In this document: positions 1 through 11,400 of the stretch, piece after piece | Layout of the letters: each line of letters opens with the position of its first letter | How positions within the stretch are numbered: position 1 is the stretch's first letter | From: Gavia stellata | Taxonomy: Eukaryota > Chordata > Aves > Gaviiformes > Gaviidae | Direction: 5' to 3' | Assembly: GCF_030936135.1 (NCBI RefSeq) | Contig: NC_082596.1 | Span: 96,146,449-96,210,448, forward strand | Length of the DNA: 64,000 bases | Notes under the pieces: generated by a model | Databases searched by the model: none | Seen by the model: only the letters and a program-made list of their open reading frames with translations | Told to the model about the DNA's origin: nothing | Made by a program: the position numbers and the translations under genes

Positions 1-261
1 TCCTGATACGCTTTGATATTGCACTTTTTTAAATTTACAACTTTCTGAGGCCCCTGAAGTGTCTGTGTGCAGTGAGTCATTGGCATGGACAGTTGCGTCC
101 CAATGCAAAAGGGACAGGTAAGTTTTCCCCAGTGCATTTGTGCCACTGCATTAGGGACTGTGAGGAAATCTGTGGATAAGATTTTTGTATTTTTTTCCTG
201 ACAATTTGCATTTTTCAGTGACTAATCATTCAGTGATTTGTTACTCTTTCCTCCTTTTCAG
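1..261 (+). other. TPMT: TPMT last intron (3' part)
   Basis: This is non-coding sequence in front of the TPMT terminal exon. It ends in a pyrimidine-rich tract (about 241-259) followed by AG at 260-261, a good splice acceptor. A donor-like string, CAGGTAAGT, lies near 115-123, but the bases before it do not encode the TPMT residues expected before the last exon, so I read it as intronic. Confidence 0.7.
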
Positions 262-377
262 GCAACCACTGTGAAATTAAGTGTCTTCAAAAAGTCGATG
301 ACTTCTCAGACAAACACAGACAATGGGGACTAGACTATTTTCTGGAGGTGCTATACATACTGAAGTTTGTAGCTTGA
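262..377 (+). CDS. TPMT: Thiopurine S-methyltransferase, terminal coding exon (partial gene)
   Basis: TPMT is a cytosolic S-adenosylmethionine-dependent methyltransferase acting on thiopurines and other aromatic thiols. Only the C-terminal part is present. After the acceptor AG at 260-261 the exon starts with the last two bases of a Gly codon, then reads 37 codons to TGA at 375-377. Visible hallmarks are C-x-I-K-C-L-x-K-V-D, then H-x-x-W-G-L-D and L-Y-x-L, which match the end of vertebrate TPMT nearly residue for residue. The Tyr equivalent to human Tyr240, changed in the low-activity TPMT*3C allele, is kept (codon 354-356). The tail is one residue longer than in human TPMT and ends F-V-A. 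The gene lies in the same orientation and just upstream of NHLRC1, as in mammals. ATTAAA strings at 377-382 and 387-392 follow the stop, but I cannot say which poly(A) site is used. Confidence 0.86.
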
Positions 378-1663
378 TTAAAATTAATTAAAATAACTTA
401 CCTCCCATCTTGCTTTTATTTTTATCTCACCTTTTAAAATATGACATGTTTTGGGGCACTCTTAAAGCAGTCTTCAGCGTACAGAAAAATGCCTGTGGAA
501 CATTTTTGTCCATTTTGCTTACCAAGTCAGCTCTCCTATATAACTGCCTACACTGTCTGGAGATGTGCATAGCTGTTCTTAAACTCCGTGCACACACAAG
601 CATTTTTAAAGTAGATCTTTTTTCTTCTATATCAATTCAAATCATCGGAGCTGGGAAAAAGAAATGTTCCTGTTCCTTTTCGGCCGTTGCCAGTCGATGC
701 TGTCTGCCCAGCACTCCGCAGGTCGGCCTCGCTGGCTGGCAGCCCCGGGAGCAATGTCAGCTGCTGTTCAAATACCGCTTCCTGCGATGCGGGCCTTGCG
801 CCAGAGCGGGCAGCTGGGCGAGAGAGGCGGGAAGCTGGCACAAGTTGCTTTGCTCCTTCCCTGTTAGTTGTGATTACAAGTCAAGCGACAAGCTGACAGC
901 GAGCGGGCAAGAACACTTGGCAACAGCAGCCAAGGGGGAACTATCATCGAGCAGGAAAGAGAGGAGGGAAGTGAGCCGGATGGCAGTAAAGGAGAGAGTA
1001 CAGGGGAGAAAATGTCCCTGGGGTTGTTCGCGAGTGTGCTGCTCCCTCCCTCAAGAGTGCAGCTATGAGCAGGCAAACCAGCACAGGGCTTGTAGGGTGA
1101 GGGGGTTCAAAGAAAGCCTCAGAGCTGCTGCGTCTTCATCCGAACACAAACCTTCCTTTGCGGGTCTTCTATCACCCAGTATGGACACTACTGCAATTTT
1201 TAAAAATTACAAAATTTGGGGCTCTCAAAACACTTTCTCGCCCTGGCCTTCTCCCCTCGGCAGTTTATTTTAAAAAATGCTGGAAAGGTACGATTGCGAT
1301 GTAGTGTATTATAATTCACCAAGACCCAAAGGCGAGTAAAAGCCATGGAGCTTTTTCGAGTGTTGTAGTCCTAGAGCTGCAAGTGGGTCTGATGACTTCA
1401 GCGCAGCAGTCCCCAAGCTACAGCCTGTTGCAACTCCTGATACTGCTTGTAGCTACTGGCGCTTCAAGGCCAGGTTGACAGAAGAAAGGATCTAGCGAAC
1501 AGGCCAGTGTAAGCTGAGAGCTGCTCTTTTTATATATTTTCAAGTCTGGCCAGTCCTGCAGCTAAAGCATCTCCTTCCTATTGATCCAGAAATTTTTTCC
1601 AGATGTGGCGTGAGAGCTGCTGAAGTTTCTCTCGGGCTTGCAGATACACGATAGCCATGAAAT
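378..1663. other. TPMT 3'UTR and TPMT-NHLRC1 intergenic sequence
   Basis: No gene is supported here. The first ~270 bases are AT-rich and probably TPMT 3'UTR. About 655-1100 is clearly more GC- and CpG-rich than its surroundings, and a frame stays open on the plus strand from 410 to 1273. That frame has no recognisable domain and mixes AT-rich and GC-rich halves, so I take it as chance openness. 1100-1663 holds nothing I recognise. Confidence 0.5.
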
Positions 1664-2178
1664 ATTGTGCACCTCGAATACTGTGTTCAGTTTTGGGCCC
1701 CACACTACAAGAAGGACATTGAGGTGCTGGAGCGTGTCCAAAGAAGGGCGACGAAGCTGGTGAGGGGTCTGGAGCACAAGTCTGATGAGGAGCGGCTGAG
1801 GGAGCTGGGGTTGTTCCGTCTGGAGAAGAGGAGGCTGAGGGGAGACCTCATCGCTCTCTACCACTACCTGAAAGGGGGTTGTGGTGAGGTGGGTGTTGGT
1901 CTCTTCTCCCAAGTGACGAGTGACAGGACAAGAGGAAATGGCCTCAATTTGCACCAGGGGAGGTTTAGGCTGGATATTAGGAAAAATTTCTTTGCTGAGA
2001 GAGTGGTGAAGCATTGGAACAGGCTGCCCAGGGAGGTGGTGGAGTCACCATCACTGGAGGTGTTCAAGGAACGTGTGGACGTGGCACTGTGGGACATGGT
2101 TTAGTGGGCATGGTGGGGTTGGGGTGATGGTTGGACTTGATGATCTTACAGGTCTTTTCCAACCTTAATGATGCTATG
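1664..2178 (+). mobile_element. CR1 LINE, 5'-truncated 3' end
   Basis: This is the 3' end of a chicken-repeat-1 non-LTR retrotransposon. A frame runs without interruption from about 1667 to TAG at 2102-2104. It encodes the typical CR1 polymerase C-terminus, including L-E-Y-C-V-Q-F-W, then [11 protein letters not shown], then N-R-L-P-R-E. The short 3' UTR ends in TTGGACTTGATGATCTTACA, then a TTTTCCAACCT string and a decayed form of the ATTCTATG terminal octamer near 2170-2178. The 5' side is cut off, as in most CR1 copies, and no target-site duplication is obvious. The unbroken frame suggests a fairly young copy. It ends about 520 bp before the NHLRC1 start codon. Confidence 0.93.
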
Positions 2179-2268
2179 GAAGGCCAGGTGCTCGCACAAA
2201 GCTGCTGCCCGCTCAGCCACGTCCTGCGCAGCATCCCCAGGTATGCGACAACCTGTCGAGGGCAATGC

Positions 2269-2274
2269 CACGTG
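2269..2274. promoter_or_regulatory. E-box CACGTG upstream of NHLRC1 (site 1)
   Basis: A palindromic CACGTG in context GCCACGTGCC, about 430 bp before the NHLRC1 start. USF, MYC and MiT/TFE factors bind this core. Function is inferred from the motif only. Confidence 0.3.
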
Positions 2275-2371
2275 CCAGACGAGCCCTTTCAGGACACGTA
2301 AGGTGGCTCTGATGCGTGTGTACCGTGCAGTTACTCTGCGAATACTCTGTAAATACACCTTGCAGAACCAG

Positions 2372-2377
2372 CACGTG
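2372..2377. promoter_or_regulatory. E-box CACGTG upstream of NHLRC1 (site 2)
   Basis: A second CACGTG core in context AGCACGTGCC, 103 bp after the first and about 325 bp before the start codon. Both sites share CACGTGCC, which makes a functional pair plausible but unproven. Confidence 0.3.
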
Positions 2378-2628
2378 CCGTCCGTGCGCCTTACAAGATG
2401 TGCGTACGCACCCGCTTGGAAAAAGCGGCTGCTAGTGATGAGTGTAAATATTTTCATTGCATTCTCGAAAGCTTCCCAGAACAGCAAGGGGAATCCTCTG
2501 GAACTGCAACCGCTTCCTTCCCCCGGTACGGGCCCGAATAGCACTAGCGATGCTGTGATAACTTGGTAACCGGCCGTCAGCAAGGAGCTGGTGAGTCTTC
2601 CCCCGGGAGGGCGGCCCGCCGGAGCTCG

Positions 2629-2690
2629 CCCCGCCTCAGCCCTCCGCCGCCGCCCCGCCTCAGCCCTGCGCCGCCGCCCCGCCTCAGCGC
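2629..2690 (+). repeat. 24-bp GC-rich tandem repeat at the NHLRC1 promoter/leader
   Basis: The unit starts CCCCGCCTCAGCC and ends with a CCGCCG run. Copies begin at 2629, 2653 and 2677 (the third is partial), almost identical with a 24-bp period. Each carries a CCCCGCC string that resembles an Sp1/KLF GC box. The array ends 7 bp before the ATG, so it lies in the core promoter or 5' leader. Confidence 0.85.
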
Positions 2691-2697
2691 GGCGGGA

Positions 2698-3852
2698 ATG
2701 GCGGCGGAGGACGAGGCGGAGCTGAGCCTGCTGGAGTGCCGGGTGTGTTTCGAGCGGTACGGCCCCGGCGGGCAGCGGCGGCCGAGGAACCTGCCCTGCG
2801 GGCACGTCCTCTGTCGGGGCTGCGTGGCGGCCCTGGGCGGCCCCGAGCGCCGGCGGTTGGAGTGTCCCTTCTGCCGGCGGGCCTGCGGCTCGGCCGAGAC
2901 CAGCGACTGCCTGCCGCTGCTGCAGCTGCTGGAGGTCCTGGGCCCCGCCGGCGGCAGCGTCCCCTCGGCCTTGGGGAGGAGCGGCGGCGGAGGGGCGGCC
3001 GGCGCGGGCCTGGGGCTCCGGCTGTCCCTGGGGGGCTGGGGGTCGCTGGTCAACCCCACCGGCCTGGCGGCCTGCCCGAGGTCGGGGCGCCTGGCAGTGG
3101 CACACGACGGCAAGAAGAGGATCCACGTCTTCGGGCCGAGCGGATCCTGCCTGCAGCGCTTCGGGGAGCGGGGGGAGGCGGGCAACGATATCAAGTACCC
3201 GCTTGATGTGACGGTCACGTCGGACGGGCACCTGGTGGTCACCGATGGCGGGGACCGCTCCGTGAAGGCCTTTGATTTTGAGGGAAGGGGGGTCCTGGCT
3301 GTCCGGGAAGGTTTCTGTTTGCCCTGGGGCTTGGATGCCACCCCCGAGGGTGAGGTTATCCTGACCGACTCGGAGGCAGGCTCTCTCTACCGCTTGACGG
3401 CCGACTTCAAGAAGGGGAAATTAAAGAAGTGTCAGATGATCCGGTCTCAGCTCATCAGCCCGAGGGGGGTTGCGGTCTCCCAGACCTCGGGTGCTATCGT
3501 GGTAATAGAGCACCTGAAAGCTCAAGGACCGAACAGCGGCAGCACCCGAGTGAAGATATTCAGTGCAGAGATGGATCTCGTCAGCCAGATGGATAGCTTC
3601 GGTCTGAACCTCGTTTTCCCCTCCAAAATACATACTACGGCTGTGGCCTTTGACAAAGAGGGCCGCATTATAGTAACGGATGTCTGCAGCCAGGCTGTAA
3701 TATGCTTGGGGAAACCTGAGGAGTTTCCTATCTTTAACCCTCTAATTAGCCACGGGCTTTCTTATCCTGTAGGACTGACTTACATGGCAAACAATTCCCT
3801 CGTCGTTTTAGACAGCGGTGATCATTCAATAAAAATATATAGCTCCACCTGA
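2698..3852 (+). CDS. NHLRC1: Malin, RING/NHL E3 ubiquitin ligase (single exon, complete)
   Basis: Malin is the E3 ubiquitin ligase that works with laforin (EPM2A) to control glycogen-metabolism proteins; loss in humans causes Lafora epilepsy. The protein is 384 aa (human 395). An N-terminal C3HC4 RING is intact: Cys14, Cys17, Cys34, His36, Cys39, Cys42, Cys56, Cys59. Pro57, in the C-P-F-C motif, matches human Pro69, a frequent Lafora mutation site. A Gly-rich linker (about 90-112) follows, then NHL/beta-propeller repeats from about 113 (G-W-G-x-L-V-N-P-T-G-L) to 381, including Y-P-L-D-V-T-V, D-G-G-D-R-S-V-K, L-P-W-G and G-K-P-E-E-F-P. I chose ATG 2698 because it aligns with the M-A-A-E start of other malins and has G at -3 and +4; the frame stays open 45 codons upstream but that part is a low-complexity read of the promoter repeat. 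The 5' half is extremely GC-rich and the 3' half near average. No intron or break is seen. Confidence 0.97.
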   Translation: MAAEDEAELSLLECRVCFERYGPGGQRRPRNLPCGHVLCRGCVAALGGPERRRLECPFCRRACGSAETSDCLPLLQLLEVLGPAGGSVPSALGRSGGGGAAGAGLGLRLSLGGWGSLVNPTGLAACPRSGRLAVAHDGKKRIHVFGPSGSCLQRFGERGEAGNDIKYPLDVTVTSDGHLVVTDGGDRSVKAFDFEGRGVLAVREGFCLPWGLDATPEGEVILTDSEAGSLYRLTADFKKGKLKKCQMIRSQLISPRGVAVSQTSGAIVVIEHLKAQGPNSGSTRVKIFSAEMDLVSQMDSFGLNLVFPSKIHTTAVAFDKEGRIIVTDVCSQAVICLGKPEEFPIFNPLISHGLSYPVGLTYMANNSLVVLDSGDHSIKIYSST

Positions 3853-5492
3853 ATAGGTTTAGATGCTTACTGCTATGGGTTCAAGCTGCTTTTCGCCATA
3901 AAGCAAGGAAAGTTCCGGTGTTAGCAGGTGTGTAGGGAGGAGGCATTTTCTGGGCTGTGCTTTAAGTGAAATTGCCCGCTTTGACCAACACGCTGTGCTT
4001 CCCACAAAACTTACATTGAATCTCTTGCCTATCCGCAGGAGAAGACCTGGCCGTCGCAGGCCATAGCCAACAACATATCAACCAACCAACCAATTTGGCA
4101 TTTTAAACCTATTCCACACTTTGACAACCAAACATTTTTGGTACTTTTTGACAAGCAATAATAACGACATTTGGAATGGAGTAATCAAAGACCGGCACCT
4201 GGGAGAGAAAGTGATGCATCGTTTGCGTACGTTTCCCAGCACCTAGTTTTCATTGTTCTTCCTTAAGCATAGCTACACTCGTGAAAGTGACGGAGTGGTT
4301 TCTGTTTCCAGGATTTCTGCAGGAGAAAGGAGACTGGCTTGACAAAATGATAGGAGAACTGGAAGCATCAGTTCAGATCCAGCTGAGATCATTGTGATGG
4401 AGGAGCTACCACTGATCAGTGAGTCATGTGAAGTGAATTGGTGCTCAAACCCGATTTTTTCCATGCTGGGGAAAATGCACTTCTGGGATCACTTTCCTCT
4501 GTAGTAGTTTATTCCCACCTTTACTAGAGTTGTACCGGAGCACTTGGTCTTCCTGTATAATGCACAAGTCTGTGTCTTTACCGAGAGATAATTTGGTGTG
4601 TGGTTACCGGCATGAGCAGCTTTCCCCAAAAGCCCCTGGAAGTATTTGTGTTTAGGCCACAAATACTTCTGCACATATAAAATAGAGTTGGCTGTGCTGC
4701 TAACACAGCTACGCTTGGGAGGTATCCAATACTGCCTGCCTCCGTCTTGTCGTTAATACAGTACTTTTGCACCCCAAACTCCAAGATTCAACTGAAAATT
4801 GAAATGCTGGTGAGAAGTAATAGAGAAAGGGGGATGTAAGCCTCATTTTTTCCGAGTTTCCAAATGAGGTTTTGTTGATTTGGAACATACAGCAGGCTTA
4901 CTCCAGCTTATATTTACTTGAAAACAGTTTCACTGTGGACACAAGTTCTGTTGCCTTATTGCACAGTGGAAATTAAGGTATATCTGAATTATTCTGAGAA
5001 GGATTTAACACCCCCAGTAGAAGTCACTGCTGCATTTTTAGGTATTTACCTGCTGGTAAAATGATTACTTAGGCGGTTCAGCGTTAAAAGGAAGTGAGAT
5101 ACAAATGTAAATGCTATCTGAGGTAGAGATGAGTAGATTAAAATGGCACAAAACTTTTGGGGTCATTTCTTTTATTTAGTCGCTGAAATAATGAATATTA
5201 ACTAATATAATTTGAAATTCACAGGGGATCTTTCTATCGGTAAATTTTTAATCTGGCTTTTGCTCTGACTTTAGGGCATTTAATAACTGCATGTATTGCT
5301 GCACCAGTGATTTACCAAATACTTACTTTAAACTGGAGTGGTTTTAGCCCTCTAATTCAGACAATGTATTAATCTGTCTTGTGTTAACATTTATATAAAC
5401 AAACCAAATTATTAAATGCAGCTATTTGTAAAGGTTAATTGAACAGTGACCTACCAATAAAGTGTGATTTGCTTACTCCTATATTGAATAAA
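3853..5492 (+). other. NHLRC1: Probable NHLRC1 3'UTR
   Basis: This follows the stop codon without any other gene. It becomes AT-rich towards its end and finishes at a cluster of poly(A) signals near 5456-5492. An ~1.6-kb 3'UTR is an inference from signal position only; I have no transcript evidence. Confidence 0.35.
5456..5492 (+). terminator. Candidate poly(A) signals for NHLRC1
   Basis: AATAAA occurs at 5456-5461, followed by a GTGTGATTT string, and again at 5487-5492. Another AATAAA at 3829-3834 lies inside the coding sequence. Which of these, if any, is used is unknown. Confidence 0.3.
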
Positions 5493-8400
5493 TTAGTGAA
5501 AACTCCTCGTATCTTTTTATCATGGGCTTCTCTGCTACAATCCAATTTCTCTATTGCGGTTGCCCTGTACATGGTTTCTTTTTTTACTTGGAGATAATCC
5601 TGCTAAAGTTGTTGTAGGGTCATTTTTTGCTATGGAAATATACATGGACCTGCACATTTAGTCTTTTCCAGCCTTCTCTGCTGCCGGGCCACACGGTAAG
5701 TGCCCTTGGTGTGACCAGAAATACTCGCTGGCTATTCTGCAGTAGGAGGTGTACGGCCCTGAGCAGGAGGCCTCGTGAGGGGTCAGGAAGGAAATTTACT
5801 CAGAGAAGCAGCCCCCTGGATTATATATTCCTTTCTAGGTGCCAAGGAGACGTCTGTCTTTGAGGGATATAAAAACAATTAGGTAACACTTCCTTTGGGG
5901 GACTGTTGTGTTTCAAAATGCATGCAATACCATCAATGCACTTGTGGGACCTGGACCCTTCCTCTGAACCGTGGGCTGTGAGCTTTCACCTCCTCAAACC
6001 TTTGTGTGCACCAGGAGTTTGGTTTTGCTACTGAGCTCATGGATGGGCAAATTTCCTAGCGCCTACTGCCCTGTAGGCAACTTTCCAGCAGCTGAAACGC
6101 TGATTTTTAGATATTTGACTCATGCTGTTTTAAAATCCTCAAAAACTCCCACTGTTGCCCATTGTGCCCCTGTCACCTTTGGTATATGACTTGATGTTTG
6201 GGTTTGTAAGTAAAATAAACTTTGTGCCTTTCTTATATCGAGATTGCTGTATGCCATATCCTGCAGTCTCTGCTTTAGCTACCTACTGCAAGCAAATCTA
6301 GACTTTTTCTGTGAATGATGCAGCTGTTTTCCTTTTGCTGTAAAGCTTGGTGTTTAGCCTTGTACAACACTGCAACCAAGAAACCATTACATTCTGTCTT
6401 AATTCATTTGATGCAGGTGCCTAAACTGAGAAGCCATAAAGAACTGTATAAAACCACTAATTAAAAATTCTGAGTTCTTCAGTGTGTAAGGGAAAACGCA
6501 GCAGTAAACCTGAAATTTTTCTTCTGTCACACAAGAGAATTTAAGAGATAATGGGAGACGGAGATCCATCGATATGCTGATAACAAACTAAAAACCCTGT
6601 GACATTTTTACTTACTCTTGCCTCTCCCTTTATGCATATATGCACATTTCCCCTATAGCTACTGTAGATATCCGTTGCCTTCAAGATGATGCCTTAATGC
6701 CATCTGCTTTTCAAAGGCCCAGGGGACGCGTACTGCTCCTGTCCATCTGTGAATCTGTTGGTTTTTAGTCACAGATTTCAACAGAACAGAAACTTGGGTT
6801 CTGAGAGAGGGATGGCAAAGGGTAAGGGGCACCTCTAACTAGGTAGGTGATGCTTTTTGGGTCTGACTGGATGTCCTCAAAATGGGGATAGCTAGATGTG
6901 TGCCTATCCTTGGAAAAGAGCGCTGGCCATTTCATCTCGAATGTAACATGGCGACTGTCTAGTTGCTTCAGGGATAATTACCATTGCATTTTTTTTTAAG
7001 AAAAAAGGACCTAAACTAAACTTTGCATAACCCTCTGCACCTCATGCTTTAACAATTTGAATTAAAACCAAACAAATATAATGGACAGTATTCCCTCAAT
7101 GTCAACTCTTCAGCCCTTACTGTAGATTGGTATGTCTGTTGTGCGCACACGCACTGCAATTCCTGTTTGGTTTATTTTTAAGCACTGATCTCAGGTTGCT
7201 ATCATTGCATATAAATAGACCAGGGTATGTTTACAGTGTTTAGGAATAAGGGAGGCAGGGGAGTTTCAGAAATGTGTACTGAAATTGTGTCCTGTAACAT
7301 ACATGTTTTTTGTTTTGCTTGTGAACAAAATAATTTTAGGTAAAGAATATAATAAATGTTCCAGAATGATGAATAAAAAGAAGACAGAAATACAGGGGGA
7401 AAAAAAGGTAAAATTTACTTAATTTTGGCCATTGTCCATTTGACCATCTGTCCGTTCCCTCCAGCCACATTGCTGTGCACATGAGTTTGATGTTTGTCTT
7501 CTCACAAAGCATAGATGTAATGCCACTGTAGCATTTTTTTAACATGGACTGATTTCAGGTGAAGAGGAGACCTCCTGTAATGTCCAGCCCCCAAACCACT
7601 GAGAGTTTTATAGAGCAGCGTCCATCAAAATGATGGCCTTGAATACAGGAGACCTTTCCTTTCTCAAAGGGTTGACAGAGGTAAAAAAGCAGCTTTCTCC
7701 CCTGGGACCATGGGTTATGGTGCTGTTGCACCCTGCACAGGAGGAATTCCTCTTCATTTCTTTCTCTTCTATGTCTGGGGTTTTTTCCTGACTCTTCTCA
7801 GAGGCCCATCCTTATAGATTACAAGTCACCTGTGAGTCACAGCTTGCCTCCACAGGAGTATAATAGAACTAAAGCAAAAATATACAGGTTTTGCAACATG
7901 AGTTCTAAACCTCACGCTTCATTCAGACATCTCAGGAGAAATGACAGATCATTCAGAAAGCAGCAAGCGCCTGCGTAGTCAGTTTAAATTTACAGATAAT
8001 AGGATTTTCTCCCCTCGTTACCTTCAGTTCCCCTATAAGCACACCAGAAGCCTCTATATAGAATCCACTGTCCTACTCTAGAACTAAAGTCTGGTGGGAA
8101 ATTACTCATAAGAGATTGCCTTTTGTAACCTTCTTGTCAGGTCTGTCGTGCAATTTCTCGATCAGCCCTGTCCGTCCCCAGCCCTGGGGAGTTGCCAGCT
8201 CATCTGATGCAGCAGGCTCTCTTGGTGTGGCCAGCTGTGTCCAAAAATGCTTCCATCCGAACAGAGGATCTTCCAGGTGGAATGTATAGCCCCCAGCAAC
8301 AGCGTGGCTTTCTTCTGGCCTTGCCTACTTGTTTTAACTTGATGTGAAGGCTGCAGAGCCAGGACAACGGCATGAACGAGGCCCTGGAAACAAAGTCGAG

Positions 8401-11400
8401 ATTACCAGGTGAAATAGGTATGTACAGAGTTGGAAATTGCCGAAAGAATTCAAAATCCATCATGTCACATATGCAGTCACTGACTGTAAAGAGGAACAGG
8501 CCAGGCAGACCTGAAATAAGGTATTGGTCTGCCTCACCATGCAATGCCCAGCCGTCACCGGGCAGAAGGTTGGCTCAGCCCCACTGGAGATGAGCTGGGA
8601 ACACGTACTGTCTGCTTGATTCCTCTTCAGCAAACCCTTTATGCTACTCAATGCAATGGGGAATTATCATTACCTGCATATAAAAATCCCAAATGTACAA
8701 AACATGTAAATATTTAAACTTGAAATACATTAAACCAAAGACCCACCCAGCATTTTATCCTTTGCCATGTACTGCTGTGGGTCATACATCAGTCCAGGGA
8801 GAAGGAATACTTACCAGTTCCATGTTTCTCCATCGAAGCGGGCATTGACCATGCCTCCGCTTCACATTACAACTTCATTATCTCAATTAAATCTGCTAAT
8901 AATAACACGTTTATATTTGATACTGTTAGATAAACATACAGGCTTTCTCTAGAGTGCTTCCTTAGTGTAACCTGTCTGATTCTCCCGGAGAGCTTCAAAG
9001 CTACCTAACACTGGAGAGATTCTCAGGGAGCAGATGATGCATTGCACTTACGCCTTTTTCTCACCTCTGCTTTCCAAGAGATTTACAGATATTTTTGAAC
9101 TTGGTGCTCCAGCCTCTCTTTGAGGCAAAGACGATATAAATGTCCTGGCCCTGCAGCTGTAGATGGGAGAGCTAAGAATCAAGGGAAGCCTTTGGCAGAC
9201 TTGAGACTAGGTCTCGGACTTCCCATTACAAGGTTGGTGCCTTAATAAAGCAGGGAGAGGCTGTGTTTAATTATCTTCTTGTCTGGGAGTTGCCTTCCTG
9301 ATTTTGGAAGAAATTCTGACATTTTACTGATGATCTTGTTCTTACTAATTCCTTTGGAGTTTCCTACAAATCATGGAAATTAATACTTTTCTAAACCACA
9401 GTGTATTCCCCGGTAATTGCTTCCAGCATGCTCCACAAAGGTGCATGGTTTCAGAGTTTTGAAATGCTCTGTAAGGAGGTGTACTGCTGTGAAGCCCCAT
9501 TGCAGTGATCAAGTTACTTACTTCAGGTTGAGGATAGAAAGGAGGAGAAGAGATTGACTCTTAAAAGGAGAAGAAAATTAATGAAGGGTGTCTGTGGCTT
9601 AAGCAGAGGGCGAACTCCACCAAGTCAGAGCACAGAGCACACCCATCGTTCCCTGTAAAGGGAGTGCATTCTTAAGAGGTGAAGCATTTCAGCCTGGAAA
9701 ATGGACAAGACGATAAGGGCCGTTGCCTCTTGATTAGTATTGACCTCTGGCAGGGGAATAACCTACATTTGAACAGATTTCCCAGCCACAATTAGGCACT
9801 TTTCAGATGGTAATCCTTAGGAGAGCTATCTATTACTTTCAGCTCTGTATTTGTAGCAAAAATCTGTGGGAAATGAAGATTTGGAGCAAACTAAGCATTT
9901 TAGGGAAGTATGCTCCCTGTAATTGAATAAAATATAGCATTTTTCTAAAGATCCTTCTTAATGTAGGCAATTTTTGTATTTTGGTCACAGGTGAGCACTA
10001 TATGGGCAATGAGTTGAGGTGAGAACAAATGCTGCTTTCATGGAATATATTGTTTTCTAAATCAGGAAAATATTGCTAGTCAGAAGATTCTGTAAACCAT
10101 TTTAAATACTCTAAATATAGTTATATCCTTTGTAATGAATAAAGGGTAGGCAATTTTAAGCAGGATATAGAATTAGAGAGATAAAATTATAGCTGGGAAA
10201 ATGAAAGAATTTGAGACAACTGAAGATGTAAAAGAAAAAAGCAAAAAGAGATGTCCTTTACCAAAGCTTGCTTTTAAAACTTCTAATACAAAGAAGATGA
10301 TCTTGAAAGAACTATCACAGCTACATAATCACAGGAGGTAACTCATTTACTGTTTTTTGTTCCAAATATAAATAGATAAAAGATAAAACCCACATGAAAG
10401 TATTAATGCTCGCCTAGCATGATTTCCTCAATAATATGGACTATGGAATTTAACCAGTATTAACCAGTATTTAGTAACTACTGACCCGTATTGAAAGTAA
10501 GAAACAAAGAACAATTGTGTCTTTTACTATCACAGACTAAAGAGCTAATGTGAGAAGAAATATAATGTCATTAAAGACATGCTTTATAAGAAATCTATAA
10601 AAAAGAGTCGGACAGATTAAGTATTAAAATTGTATAATCATCTTCATACGAAAAGGATGTGTCTGGCTCCCTTATTTGTCATTGTCCTTAATTAGGTAGG
10701 AAATAGGGCTCTTCAGTGAGTTCTGCATCAACTTCCACTCAACTTGATGATATTATGGAGCCAGAAGTATTTCAAATATGTGTATTAGTCTTTTTCTATT
10801 CTTACTGTTCCTTAAAGTGACTTGTTTGAGTTGAGGCTTGCTCTGTCATAAATAGTTTATCTGTGCAGTCATGAGTACCGCAAATGGAATTGTCCACATA
10901 AATAAACGCCGCAGGACTGGGCTTGAAGTCAGGGAGATTCAGGCGAGTGCAGACTTTTGCCCTGGAGAAGTCTTTGCAGCAGACTTTGTTATGACAATTT
11001 CTGGGAGTGCTGCTTTGGGTTTTTTATGTGCTGAAAGCCCTGTGCATGTTTAGAATGTATTATAACTAATTATGCCTTTCAACATCAGAAATCTTTTGTG
11101 AAACAAATTTAATGTAATGGTTTAGCTTTTCTTATTTATTCCTTCATAACATACTAAACCCTTGCCTGGTTCCTAACAGTCCATCAGACCGAGTTGGGAC
11201 GTGCGGTTGCTCAGTAACCAGCAATCTGGGGCAAGACTCACTCTGGACTGGCATCGCTGGAGACCTTATACCTGAACTGCTCTTGCAGATCCTGAAGAAG
11301 AGGTGATTGGTCTTAAGCAACAGGTTAGGAAAGTTATGATGTTTTCATAGAGACTCACTGTAGGTTCTAGGTCCCAAGAAGACTATGCGAAAGGATTTCT

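Larger units (their letters stand above)
2179..2628. other. NHLRC1 upstream region
   Basis: This stretch lies between the CR1 end and the GC-rich repeat. It is richer in CpG than the bulk intergenic DNA and probably forms the distal promoter of NHLRC1. The minus strand stays open through it, but the reading does not resemble any protein I know. Confidence 0.4.

Noticed and set aside
100-123. CAGGTAAGT donor-like site as the end of another TPMT exon
   Set aside because: The preceding bases do not encode the conserved TPMT residues expected before the last exon, and no acceptor with a matching frame is seen in the window.
410-1273. 287-codon open frame on the plus strand after TPMT
   Set aside because: There is no recognisable domain, composition changes sharply along it, and overlapping frames are open too. 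It is treated as chance rather than a gene.
2563-2697. N-terminal extension of malin (45 extra codons)
   Set aside because: It translates the 24-bp promoter repeat into Pro/Arg-rich sequence not found in malin proteins. ATG 2698 fits the family start and has a good context.
2146-3231. 361-codon antisense open frame over NHLRC1
   Set aside because: It is the opposite strand of the GC-rich malin exon and runs into the CR1 edge. Low-complexity Pro/Arg/Ala content shows it is a shadow.
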